Of a stretch of 64,000 bases of DNA, positions 13,001 to 25,359 are shown piece after piece; position 1 is the stretch's first letter; each line of letters begins with the position of its first letter. A program made the translations under genes and the position numbers. The stretch comes from Nymphaea colorata (lineage: Eukaryota > Streptophyta > Magnoliopsida > Nymphaeales > Nymphaeaceae): the NCBI RefSeq assembly GCF_008831285.2, contig NC_045144.1, positions 17,933,716-17,997,715 of the forward strand. The letters run 5' to 3'. The notes beneath the pieces were generated by a model. That model ran no database searches. It was not told where the DNA came from and saw only the letters and a program-made list of their open reading frames with translations.

Positions 13001-16000
13001 ATATTAAAAGTTGATGTTTGGCTACAATAAAGATGACAAATGAAAATATACCTACTGAAAATATTTTGACAAGACAGTTTGGGAAAGAATAAATTTGCTA
13101 GCATATATTATTTGCTAGTATTTATTTTCAGATGTACAACAAATGAGAAGAAGCTTTCTGGAATAGGAAGCATATTTATGATAAATTCGTGATGTATATG
13201 AGTTATTGTTATACTTCCTGCCAAATCATTGTCTCATTTTTATCACAATAAATTTGTGGTCTATAGGAAGTGTATCTATGTCTATGACTAAAAATGCCTT
13301 CTTCTAAAGGTTTTCTCTTTTGTGCACCTGAATGTGCGAACATGGCCAAGGAGTTAAACTTAAACTTGTCGTATAGAAAGTAGACATATAACTGTCAGAG
13401 AAAATGTGCATCCAATATGGACCAAAAAAATTGTCTAGTTTGCACTTTGATTGTCAGGTGTTATGTACTCCCTTTTTATGATTAAACTAGTATCTAATTT
13501 AAACCTGAATTTTGGGCAGAAGAAGGGCGAATTACCTTTTATTCTCCTCGTGTGATGCCCTTAAAATTTAGTTATACACATTTTTTTTTCTTTCTAATTT
13601 TTGGTTCTCTTTAGGGTGGCTCTTGACAAGCCAAAAAGTTTATGTTTGTTGCTGAAAATTTTCGTGTCTGCCTTCTAAAGTAGGTAAATGAGAACTGGAT
13701 GCTTTAACATTCAATTTCATGATGTAGGGCTGAACTAGAATGAAGCTTATAGCTAGAATGAATTCACTCCAAATGCAAGGAAATTATGAACTGCAATTAA
13801 TACGGTGCTCAGCAATGCTCCCACTAAATTTTTCGATGTTAATTGTTGAAGTTAAATTTGAAAAAAAAAATGTTGTTAAGCTATACTTGGTATTGGTTGT
13901 TGTTCTTCATTTTTAAAGTTTGTTGCTCCTTTCTTTCTTTTATTCCTTTTTTCTGAAAATGACTATTTTTTTCTCAGTTTTTACTAAATCACTTCACAGA
14001 TATTTTGAAAAAAGTTCATTAGAAATGGTTTTTGATGTGCCTGTGTTAGAATTTCTTTTTCATGTATCCATAAGTTCAATTTGTTGTTCATGTAAAGCAT
14101 GGAGTAACAATAGGCTAATTAGTATATTATTTTGGACTACCGTTCCCTGCTTGCTACATGAACTGGATGATTATAAGTAGACACTTTTTTTTGAACTAAT
14201 ATACATGTTCCATTGTCATCTATTCTATCCTTTGGCAGTGCCCACACTTGAACATAAGTTACTGTCCCCCATCAGAACGCAATCTGAAAAAGAAACTGGT
14301 GAGGCCCTGGTCAGCTGTTTCTTGGAAGCACCATACTGAAGAAAAAACATCATTTTTTTGCTTCTCTTGTTTCAAATTACTAACATCTTTTCTTGTTTGA
14401 TATAGGTTGTAGTTGCTTATAATTCACTTGGATGGAAGAGAGTGGACGTAGTTCAGATCCCTGTTAAGTATCCTTAATCACATTCTCTATCAAACAACAT
14501 CATTTGTTACAAACAATTTTTTGGCTGGTGTAGGCTACCTGCTTCTTTCATAGTTTGTGGGCTGTAAGCAAGTAGTTCAGGATAGATGCTGCATCAAACT
14601 CTGTTTGTTTCCTTAATGCCATTCTTAATTTCTTACGGCAACCCAAATTGCCTTGACTGGTTTAGGAACACTTCTTCCTCGAATAAATGCAGTAGAAACA
14701 TAGAGGGGATCTTTATATACTTTTTCTTCAGGGATTAAGCTTCAAATATTTTTCTGCTTATTCATTCACAATGAACAAAGATGTAGTTCCTTGTACATTA
14801 TTGTGCACCAATATACTGTTCTTCAGAAAGGGTGCCACACCTGAGTCAACAACTGAGAAAATTTTGTTTGTGGAAAATTTTACAATGTACATAATATGTT
14901 TTCTGAAAATTGCTGCAGCTGCACCCACACTCGTGCCCCACACTTGTGTGACATAGGCTACCTTACTGGAATTCATCTTCCAACTTGATATGAGAACGTG
15001 CTTATCTCTGAGTACTTGAATCCATCTACCACATAATCTTACACAACTATTTTGGTTAAATTTCCTTGACAAACTTACAGAGTGTGTGCTTGCTTGATGA
15101 CTTCTTTCTTCTGTATAGGCTAAACAGCTGATCCATGTGATTTTTTTTTTTCAGATTAGCAGTGAATCAGTAATTGTTCGAGATTCTGATGGAATGGCAA
15201 TCAAATCACAAATTTGGCCTCTATCAAATGCCTCTGTTGGCATGAGAAACTTTCATGTCAGGGCATACACTGGTTTATCCCCGAGCAATGCACCAAGATT
15301 TTGGCTTGCATTTGCAGTAGCTGTGCCACCATTGGGTTTCAGCACTTACACCATAGAAGATGCAAGAGGGAAGTCATTTGAGCAAGAAGGTGTGTATGCC
15401 CTGTTTTTGCACCATGAAAATGATTGTTCAAAACTTCAAATTATCATTTGCTTGCTTGAGATGATTTTCCATTTCATTCATGCAGAGAAAATATCAACCT
15501 TGTCAACAGTATCTCCTCATCAAGGTACAGATAATATTGAAGTTGGACAAGGGAATTTGAAGTTGATTTATTCAGCAGATGGAAAGCTTTCTCGACTGTT
15601 GAACAAGAAGAGTTTGGTGTGTTATACTTTCTGTTGTTCCTAATAACTGTTGTTTTTTCTAATTTGGAGTAAATCACTTGTGTACTTGTCTTATGCTCAT
15701 GATAACTCATTTCCTTTTAGAGTTGGTATATGCAATATCAGCTTCCAACAATTCTTTCTTTATCACCGTGCAATTACACTTCGTAAATTTTTTGTCACTT
15801 TGGGTTTGTATATCACCTGGAGATGCTTAGGTTATGAGTGTGATAGTTTTCAGTCTTCCTTCCACTCATATATCTCTTATGAGTTTGTGCATTGAGATGC
15901 TGTTAAAGGTTTATTTCTTTTCTGCTTATACTTTATGATTTCTTTTCTACTTTGTCTGGCAGAAATTGTTATTTTATCCAGTGTTATGCATAACATAGCA

Positions 16001-16870
16001 TATCATACCATCATTAATTTATGTAACATAACTATTAAGAAAAATGTATTACACCCCTGATCTAATTTGAGGGATCTAGCTACACTGCATTTGGTATAAC
16101 TTATGATATGCCCCTATATCTTGCATTATGGTACAATACTAAGCAGATCTTATGTTACATCTTCAAATTACAAAAAGCACCAACAAAAAGTTTTTTTTTT
16201 CTTTGTGGAAGTTAAATGAATTTTTTTAATTCTGAATTTCAAGTTTGTCATAGAGGAGATTCATACATTTACTGTAAAAGAAAAAAGAAATTAGAATTCA
16301 TTTCATGCAACAAAATTAGAGCTTGCATGGTTCTTCAATCTTCATATAAGAGCCTATGTCTATCCGCCAAACTAAAACATGTCAAATTTTGTGACCGTTA
16401 AGTTGTTTCAAGACTCCTAAGAGTAGGTTATACACAACAGAACTTGTTTAGTTGACCCTCATTTAAGTATTCAGAGCAATTTAAGTGGTCAATTTTAAAT
16501 TGCTACTACTTCTAATGAAAACATGCATGTCATAAGTAGCATATATTTGTTATTTCGCTATGCCATTATGCTTATGAAATTCATGTTTTTCATAATGAGT
16601 TCTTTCTTTCCTTTTTTTTTTTTATTTTCGTGTAGTTATATCATCACTATTTTTTTTTGTGATTTTGTCATATTAGAAACTAAATTTGCTATCTTTTAGA
16701 TTATGTTATGTTAGATTTCTGTGTAATTTTGGGCCTGACTGATATGGTCATTTTACGCATTTTACAACATTGATCTTGTCTGTTATGGGAGCTAAGGGTG
16801 ATCTTTGCACTTTTTTTGTTCTAACTGTTCTCTGTAACATGTTGTACATATTGAGTTCAATCACATTTTA

Positions 16871-16960
<90 letters not shown>

Positions 16961-19900
16961 TATGTATGTTTGCTAGTACCAAGCTAGATGTTTTAGCTAT
17001 TTATTTTCTTTTCAATTTGAAAATGAACTGGTTTCAGCTTTTTTCATGTGTTTGCTTGTGAGGTTTGTGCAACTTATGGTAAAAGATATTGATTGGCTCT
17101 GCATCTGAATATGTTTGGAACTTGAGCTTGCAAATATATGCATAAAACAGTTTCGTTTGCTTACTTTAGTTTCCTGCCTGCAAGGTGGATGTGTCAGTGA
17201 AACAATCATATATTTCATATGCGGGGTTTGCTGGAACTGACAGAGATCCACAGGTAATTGACATGCCGAAGAATAGAATCTTTATGATACTCAATGCTCA
17301 GAATCTCTTGGAATAATGTCTCCGTACCTTTTTTTTTTTTTTCCTCCTCATACTGCTGCTTTGCTGATCTGTCATTTTATATCTGTTATCGAAGGCCTCT
17401 GGTGCATATGTATTTCGACCAAATGGCACAATCTCAGCAAGTTCTGCAGGACAGGTTCTTTACACTTTCATGAGAATTTGATGCAACATTCGCCGGTTGG
17501 TTCATTTCGTTGACTTTCAATGGTCAAATTTGCTCTACAATTTCAGATACCAGTGACCATAATTCGTGGACCCATATTAGAGGAAGTGCATCAAGAATTT
17601 AGTCCTTGGATATATCAGGTACTTCCATGGTCCACATGAACATAAACATTTTTCATTAATCATTCAAATTTAATTTCTTCAATATGCTAGACATCCAAAT
17701 ATTTTTTTTTTCTATCTGTTGGATTGGTTGTCTTCAGATTTTTATTGCTGACTATATTATGGTTTCAAATTTTAGTTCCACTAACTAAATAGGACTCTTA
17801 TTCATGCTTATGATCGAATTGACACCACACAGATAACTAGGATATTCAAGGAAAAGGAGCATGCTGAGGTTGAGTTCTTTGTAAGTCTACTCTTTTAAAT
17901 ACCCAAAGTACCACTTATAGGAATACATTCCTTTTTTACCTGAATATAGCTATGTTCCTTTTGAGTTTGTGATTTCATAGTTGTACCATTTTGCTACCTT
18001 GATGCAGATTGGTCCCATACCTGTGGATGATGGAATCGGCAAAGAAGTTGTTACCCAGATTGCCACTAGTATGATGACTGACAAGACATTCTACACAGAC
18101 TCTAATGGGCGGGATTTCCTCAAAAGGGTTTGATTTTACTAGTCTTCTGTTTCAGCCATACTGATCTTTCTTCTTGCATTCATAATCAAGTGGGATGAAA
18201 ATAACATATTGAGGACATCTAAAAGAGAGATCTATTTTTCTTCATTGTCGAAGCAAACTACCGATATATGTTGCTACCACTGAAAGCATGGGGTGAAGAT
18301 GTTTTGGGTAGGAAATGTGCAAACAACATATCAAATGCAACTTAATTGGAAGCCATTTCAGTGGCAGATTTTTAGTGGGTGAGTTCAACGGTTAACAGGG
18401 ATGTCTTAAGTCTCAATTTGCTGCCACAGTATAGCAGTTTAAATAGGTAGAAAGCAAAGCTGGTCCAACATTGCGTGCCTCCCTAATCAAATGTAGAAGT
18501 ATCCAATGCATTTCATCTCATTATCTTGACCTATAACTATGTCCCTGTTATATTTTGGCGTTGTTCTCTGTGATACACAGATGGTTCATTTTGATAGCCA
18601 GTTGGTTGTTAAAATTCGTTCACGCACAATATTTAAACTACTTTTTTTGTCTTTAGGCATGTCTGTCAAGAAAGCTGCAACGTCTACAACCGATGATCAT
18701 GACAACTTTTCTTCTGCCAGTGTTTCTTTCTTGATATTTATATTTGTATTTCTATCATTTTGTAGATTTCAACATGTTTCAATTTGTGAATTTCTATCTT
18801 TACATGTTTTCACTGTATTGAAATCAAACAGCTGGCAGTTAATCTTGGAGAGCATGTGTAGATGTTGAGACATCATGACTCGAAATGGAAATACCATATC
18901 AATGATGAACACTTAATTCTTAAAACATTACTAGAATCAGCATAATAGCATGTATTGTACTGAGGCACTTCTTCGGGATTCAGTAGCATAGCCACAGTTC
19001 TGAGATTCAAGCCATACTGCTACTGACCCGCACATACAAATAGATGACTATTTTGGTGCCTACGTCATCCTTGACATAAAACTTGTTAAGTTGCTTAGGC
19101 ACTTTGAATAAATAGGTACCAAAGGTGCTTGATGTTAGTAACTACATTGCTCCTCTACATTTGCAGCATTGCCTATGTAATTAATTACACGAATATTCAT
19201 GTTATGTGCAGATTCGGGACTTTAGAGCAGACTGGGAGCTGGAGGTGACCCAACCAATAGCAGGAAACTACTATCCAGTAAGTTTTATCAAGATTACTAT
19301 TTCCTGTAAAAGCTTTTGGTAGGATGTCAATGAGCTTGTTTTTCCCATGAATTTGTTCTCGTGCAACTTGTCCAAAGAGCTTGTGTTTTCACATTCTTTC
19401 TTTATTAAATATTGTGACATAAACATCCATGGCTCATGAATTTCTTTGCTTGGTTATTTGGTTGGTCCTTTCTACCAAATTCCAGAAAAGGAGATTCTAT
19501 AGTTGTGCACTGTTATATAATGAGTAGTCGATGAGGACGACTGGATATATGCTTTGCAGCAGAAACTTCCTGGATATTATAAGTTTTGGACTTTCTGAAA
19601 AATGCAATCCTGCTTGGGGACAAGCCTCCTCTCATTTCATAACTAAGTTGGCAAATGAAATAGTGGTAGAATGGGGAAGAAAAAAAATGCTGGTGTTAAA
19701 ATGTATGTATTCTTTATATTTATGTAAATACAATTATCTTATCCATGTATGCATATATAAATGATATACATATATATATATACTTGATATAAATGTATTC
19801 TGTATACTGATTTTCTTAATGTAGTTCTCCATTTTCTTCTCATTTTTACTTTGACTTCTTTTCTATTTTTCTGAGCTGGTCAAAGTTGATCTTTGACCAG

Positions 19901-22900
19901 CTGAGCTAACTGTTCGACCAGCTCCTTGTTACTAGCCAGTGGCTAGCTCGGCCAGCCCTCTTGTATATAAATATGGATGACTTCCATTCTAGCATTTGTA
20001 CATGTATATACCTAGTATATGTATGTATACATATTAGAATAATATATATTCTTTATAGGTTAAGTATGCATTTTTATATTTATTTTTTCTTTACTGTATT
20101 TATTTCTGCATTATTTTGGAGCTTTAGTCTTGGTCATTTGGGTCATTCCCAATGGCTGGCTCAGCCCTTGGCTGCTCATATAGAACGGGTTCACCTTGTT
20201 GTTGCTCCAATGCTTTTATAAGATTCTTAATGAGAAGTCATAAAAATCATGTGTTTTTGTACCAAAACTGTTTCTTTATCCTTATTCTTTTTTCTGTCTC
20301 TTCCAGTTGAATCTTGGGATGTATGTGATGGATGACAGCCTTGAAATGTCAGTATTAGTTGATCGAGCAATAGGAGGATCAAGTGTAGTTGATGGAGAAA
20401 TAGAATTGATGCTTCACAGGTGGCCTTTTCTGTGTTATGCCATAAAGAAAATTTTTACATGTATTTTCAAGATAGCTTGGTAGCCTAAGCTCTCCGCTCT
20501 CATGGTGATGTAGGAGGTTGCTTCATGATGACTCACGGGGTGTTGGAGAGCCACTAAATGAAACGGTTTGTGTCCTTGAAGAATGCAAAGGATTAGTGGT
20601 ATGTGTAAACCATGCTGTCTCTCTCTCTCTTTCTCTCATATGTGTTCTTTGGTTGTCATCTATGATTCTATATTACTAAAGAAAGAGACTGGATTTGAAC
20701 TACTGCAGCTGCTATATGATGCAATTTCAGTGGCAAAAAGTTTCTTGCCTATGTTGCCATGCCTGATTGGAAGTTTTGCCCTTTTTATGTTTATTTTACA
20801 AAATCCAAAAGGCATCAACACTTACAAATCTAACAACTTATTTTCCAGTTAAGGATTGAAAACCCAAAATTGGTTTTCAAGACCTTCACACATTTTTTTA
20901 TAAAGACATACAAAGATTAGTCCTGGTCGTACTTCACTATTTTCCAATTTATGAAATGAATCTATACTGCCTTTACAAATATTTCACCATGCATGCAAAT
21001 CTTTTGACTCCCCTAGCAGATTCTACGTGCTATACTTTGATGTTGATGCTGCAGACAATTTGCATGGATTTTCTTTAAAGAAACATTTGCTATAAAATTT
21101 TTGTAAGTATTATTTGTTACATATATGTTACTTTAAAGATAATTTAGAAGACAAAATGTAGCCAACTTCAGATTTTCTTAGTCAAATTATTTAAGAACAC
21201 AACAATCACCTTGTTCAGAATCTACCAAGATCCAGTTACTTGCAGCTATGTCCTGTCCATGTTGCTTTTGTTAGGTTCAGAGAATTTTGTACACAATAGA
21301 AAATGGCTGAGATTCAAGTAGTAAACAATCATTAACATGCTGAACATTTTTTTCCCCCTTAATCATCTTCTGGAAGTAATCAAGTTTAGCATCTTGAGTT
21401 GGATCCTATATGGTCGGAGACTCAGAATGATAACACAGTTACGAATCAGTCAAGCCCCTGAAAGGATTAGTCTGGAAAGTAGTCTAAGTCAGTTCAATGA
21501 CTCAATCAGTTTCCCAAAAGAAAATCGATAAATGTAGAAACGTAATACTTAAACTATCAAAAGCAATAAAAAAAATGGTATCACTATACATCAAGCAACA
21601 TACATACTTCTCCCACTACATATAACATTGCACAACGATGACATAAATAATTCAATGCTACTTAAGAGTTTGTATATAAAATCACTAGTCTAGTAGTAAA
21701 GAGGGAACCAATCTCTCCAACATTTCCTGACAAGAGAAGAAGAAGAAGAAGAAGAAGAAGAACCGCTGACACCATAGAAGGTAGGCAACATGGCGCTGAC
21801 TCAGCAGATAGGAAGAGAAAGGGAAAAAAACATGAAAAATAATAATAAAAAAAAGTAAGAAAGAAGAATATATATTTTTTAAAATTAACTTGTGGATAAC
21901 CCTGAATTTTTACTTAAATTTTCTGTTTCCACTTTTGTCCCGAGTTGCTGTCAGCATCCAGTTTGTATCCTCTCGGAATGCCTTAAAAGAATCTGGTTGT
22001 TACCTTTGTCTTATTGCAATAGGCCATTCGCATTTTAATCAACAAATAGTTTGTCTTGAGTCCTTTTAGATGGAAGAAGAACCTTCGGTTTATAATTCAA
22101 GCTTCAGTAGTTCTTGTTCTTCAGGCTTGTTGACCCATACCTTCCAACTTCAATGTTCCCAAACGTAACAAAGTTTTCTTAGGATGTTTGTAGGGAACTT
22201 TGTGATCTTTTCAGTTTCCCATGGTTTTGTTTGGTCTTTTTTCTTGAGCCACATTCTCATGTAATTTCATTTTTATTGCCTGCTTTGATTATTGGAAATT
22301 CCACCTGATGTTTCACAGGTTCAAGGAAAATTTTACCTCAACATAAATCAGTTGGGCCATGGGGCCAAGTGGCGTCGTACTACGGGTCAAGAGATATATT
22401 CACCAATTCTTTTAGCATTTGCAGAGCAGGTGCAGTTAGCTTTTTGTTTTAAATTTGAATTTTAGTGATGACTGATGTTGAGGTGATACCAGTAGCATCA
22501 ACGATTTTGTGGCAGGATGGAGATGAACTAAGGATTCCTGTATCCAAATTTTCGGTGACTGATTCATCTTATAGCCTGCCTGATAATGTGGCAATGATCA
22601 CACTCGAGGTATATGATTTCATTTATTCTTGAATAGCATATTAAATGAAGACTGGACCATAAAAACTTGCAGATGCTGCTTAATTAGCCTACGTGGTTAT
22701 GGTTCTATTGATCTTCCTTTTCATTTTGAAGTCACAATGTCTTCTCTTATGCTTCAGGCTTCTGGCTCAAAAGGATATCATATACAAAACAACTAAGTGA
22801 TCCTAAAAATTTAGTCAGTGACCGTATGTGAAATTTTGGAAGCATGGGCTTCCTGTAATGTGGATCCTAAAGCGTACCATCGGACATTTCTTGTATTTAG

Positions 22901-24224
22901 GTACAGGCATTTGGATTTCTGATTTTCCGTTTGTTTGCAGGAACTCAAAGATGGGAGTGTGCTGCTGCGATTGGCACACCTATACGAGGTATCTTTTTGC
23001 CTCTTTTGGTTAGGTTTCATTTAGGCTGCTTGCCTGGAGAATGATTGGGAAAAGGTTTGTCACTCATTGATTAACATGCCTTGCCAGTAACTAGAGAAGT
23101 TCACACCGCTTCTTTCATCTGTTGTATTCTGTTTCAGTAATGGTTTTTAAGGGATGGAAATCAAAGTGAAGTATTCCTGTGATGTGTCTTTCCCATTGAC
23201 TTTTACTCTTGACATATATCTGTTAGCAACCACTGATCAATATATTACTACCTCACTGTTGAAGTGGTACTAGTAGCACCATATGGTTAGGTTGTGAATA
23301 AACAATGGGATCACGAGTGGATTTTTCTATCTCAAATTATATATATCATTTATGACTCTTGATTAGTTGGTCTGGTAATTCCATATTGTCATTTTACCGT
23401 TCTGAGTTTACTAAGACTTCCAATAATTTCTGAGATCCTTTAACTGACTATTGTTTCCTGCAGTCATGCTTTGCACAATCTTTCTACATCTGCACGTTTC
23501 TTGGCTTCTGAATTTTTCTGGTGTTATATTCCAGTTGAGCGAAGACAAGGATCTTTCTATGATGGCATCGGTTGACTTGCGAAAGCTCTTCAGTAATAAG
23601 AAGGTAAAAGCTTTGGCTTCAATTGGACTTGAAGCCCAATATTGTGATTGCATTTTTCAAGCGACCCTCAGTATCTGTTTAGGAAATTAGCATATAGCAC
23701 TTAAATTGCTGTGATTAACAAAGACCATTTTTACCTTTTACTTGACAAATCCAGATTGGTCTTTTGATGTGAATCCATGTAAAAGCATTAATTGCAGAAA
23801 AACACAGTACTTAATCGGTCAAAGCATCTCAATCTTCAGTACGGTATTATTAGTCTATGAGTATCAAGTATAGTTTTGTTGACCTTTCACATTTGTTCCA
23901 CATTTTATGACATTTGCTTGAGTCTTTTTCTTCTGTAAAATTGTAAGTGAATGCACAGGAAACAGAGGTCATAGAGATGGTGCTCTCTCTCTCTTTCTCT
24001 CTCACAACGGAATTTTCATGCATTTACAGATCAGCAAAATTTCAGAACTGAGCTTATCTGCCAATCAAGAGAGAGAAGCCATGGAGAGGAAGAGACTGGT
24101 GTGGAACGTAGAGGGCTCGCACAATGCTGAGGCTGTGGTGAGAGGAGGACCTGTGGACCCAATCAAGTTGGTGGTGGAGTTGGGTCCCATGGAGATCCGC
24201 ACCTTCATCCTGGTGTTCAATTGA
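5624..24224 (+). CDS. Lysosomal/vacuolar-type alpha-mannosidase, GH38 family (29 exons)
   Basis: It hydrolyses alpha-mannosyl residues of glycoproteins and glycans in the vacuole or apoplast; the closest relative I know is Arabidopsis At3g26720. Exons: 5624-5836, 6177-6260, 6488-6576, 6727-6901, 8057-8176, 8345-8431, 8498-8569, 10014-10127, 11120-11220, 11336-11429, 11524-11691, 11780-11869, 14239-14298, 14406-14462, 15155-15389, 15486-15616, 17185-17253, 17395-17454, 17547-17618, 17833-17880, 18008-18127, 19212-19277, 20307-20419, 20514-20598, 22319-22429, 22516-22608, 22941-22988, 23535-23603, 24030-24224. All phases agree and give 1012 aa, against about 1020 in the family. Residues 1-22 look like a signal peptide. 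HSHDDVGW (48-55) supplies zinc ligands H50/D52; [10 protein letters not shown] carries the nucleophile D172; QHHDAISGT (412-420) adds zinc-site H/D residues. Intron 2 uses a GC donor. Exon 17 could instead start at 17170 in the same frame, adding FPACK, but the family alignment favours 17185. No broken exon seen; likely functional. Confidence 0.95.
6261..6487 (+). other. GC-AG intron (intron 2 of the mannosidase gene)
   Basis: Exon 2 must end at GAACAG (6260), because the conserved protein runs [10 protein letters not shown], and the next bases are GCAATT; the acceptor is CTGCAG. No GT donor close by keeps both the frame and the conserved residues. GC-AG introns are a known minority class in plants. 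The intron also holds a 35-bp direct tandem duplication (6331-6400). Confidence 0.85.
6331..6400. repeat. 35-bp tandem duplication in an intron
   Basis: Two adjacent copies (6331-6365, 6366-6400) beginning GCAGCTGAATAAATGGCTAC; I see one mismatch between them. Confidence 0.9.
7038..7076. repeat. (TA)n microsatellite in intron 4 of the mannosidase gene
   Basis: A simple TA run about 39 bp long inside the 6902-8056 intron. Confidence 0.9.
8647..8688. repeat. 21-bp tandem duplication in an intron
   Basis: GCACTCCTGCCGTAATCTAA with one more base is repeated directly twice inside intron 7 of the mannosidase gene. Confidence 0.9.
10490..10560 (+). mobile_element. Possible tRNA-derived SINE fragment
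   Basis: GGGTTTGGGTTCAAATCC (about 10524-10541) looks like an RNA polymerase III B-box. The upstream GTCTTCATCAAGAGATCC is at a plausible A-box distance but matches poorly. No clear body or tail; it lies in intron 8 of the mannosidase gene. Confidence 0.3.
16873..16958. repeat. (TA)n microsatellite in intron 16 of the mannosidase gene
   Basis: Two long TA runs separated by a single GA interruption. Confidence 0.95.
19871..19904. repeat. Near-perfect palindrome (stem-loop) in an intron
   Basis: Arms CTGAGCTGGTCAAAG and CTTTGACCAGCTGAG flank a 4-5 base loop with one mismatch. The stem contains TCAAAG/CTTTGA words similar to those in the 31.65 kb hairpins. Confidence 0.7.
21731..21763. repeat. 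(GAA)n trinucleotide repeat
   Basis: About ten AGA/GAA units inside the large 20599-22318 intron of the mannosidase gene. Confidence 0.9.
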
Positions 24225-25359
24225 GAACTCACTATGCTTATGCCGTTTCCCCGCGCTCAAGAAACGTGATAAACTTCTCGTTCTGCATGCCTTCACCCAA
24301 TGCCCTATGCGTTTCGCTAGTAATCTAGGCAGCAATAAATTATCAGCAGCTTCTTTTGTTCTTTTCTATTCAGTTTCTGAATTTCAACTCTCATTTCATG
24401 CAATACAATCTTTACTAATCTTTCTCAATCTTCATGCTTTATTAATAAGTTTCCTTTCAATTGAACGCTTGTCATTCAAGATACCATGTGTGTCCACAGG
24501 AGTATGGTCGAGGACCGGTAAAATTATGGTGGGTGCTATTTCTCTGGACTACAAACAACGGTGCGCGATGCTTAGTTGATGGGTATCTCGTTCTCCACCC
24601 AAATCCCAAAATCACCATAGGATAAAAGTAAAGAGGACAAAATTTATGTTTTTTAGTGTATCTTCCATTCAGCATACCCATTCCATGTGTACATCAAGGA
24701 TGATTTTGGTGGTACTTCTATATTTTCGATCCAGTGACATCCCTGCCCATATGTGTTACTTATTGATATGGTTCTGGAAAAGGTTGACCCGACGCTAGAT
24801 CCAAACAAAATGAGGTTTAGTTTCAGTTAGATTGAATTTGTCTTTAATTCTGATACCAGAGTTTCAAAATTACTGGATCACGTGCCACTGGATCCGATCA
24901 AAATAACTAAAAATGCTGAAACTCGTTCAAAATCATTGTCGAGATATGGATCCGTTCATCATCCCCAACGAGCATCCAGCTAGCTTCAACCCATCTGACC
25001 CGGATCAAGATTTCTAGTCCGGATCCAATAATACCTGTCAAACCCGTCTTCTTAAACGCGTCCCAAGGCAACCGTCCATCTCAAGATGAGAGGCCATGGT
25101 TCCTCGCTCGCTTTTTGGGTCCCCACGAGGCCGTCCATCTTGAGATGAACGGCTGGCAATGACAAGAACGGGGGCCACGTTTTCTATATTTTCCAGCTGG
25201 AATTTGGAAAAAGAAGAAAAACAGGGAAAGCGGGATATTCCGCGCGGTGATGCCCGATAAATACCACCGCGCGGTCGCGGCGCCAATTTTTTCTTTTCCG
25301 TCTGAAGCGGCGGTTTGGCTGAAACGCTCGAACTCCCCACCGTTCCCCCAAAGAGTTTC
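24225..25359. other. 3' end of the mannosidase gene and promoter/leader of the RING gene
   Basis: AATAAA at 24334-24339 is a plausible poly(A) signal for the upstream gene. Two quasi-palindromic words, CCGTCCATCTCAAGATGAGA (near 25074) and CCGTCCATCTTGAGATGAAC (near 25133), lie about 60 bp apart before the RING gene. The last 150 bp are GC-rich, as expected of a plant promoter and 5' leader. No coding gene seen. Confidence 0.5.
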
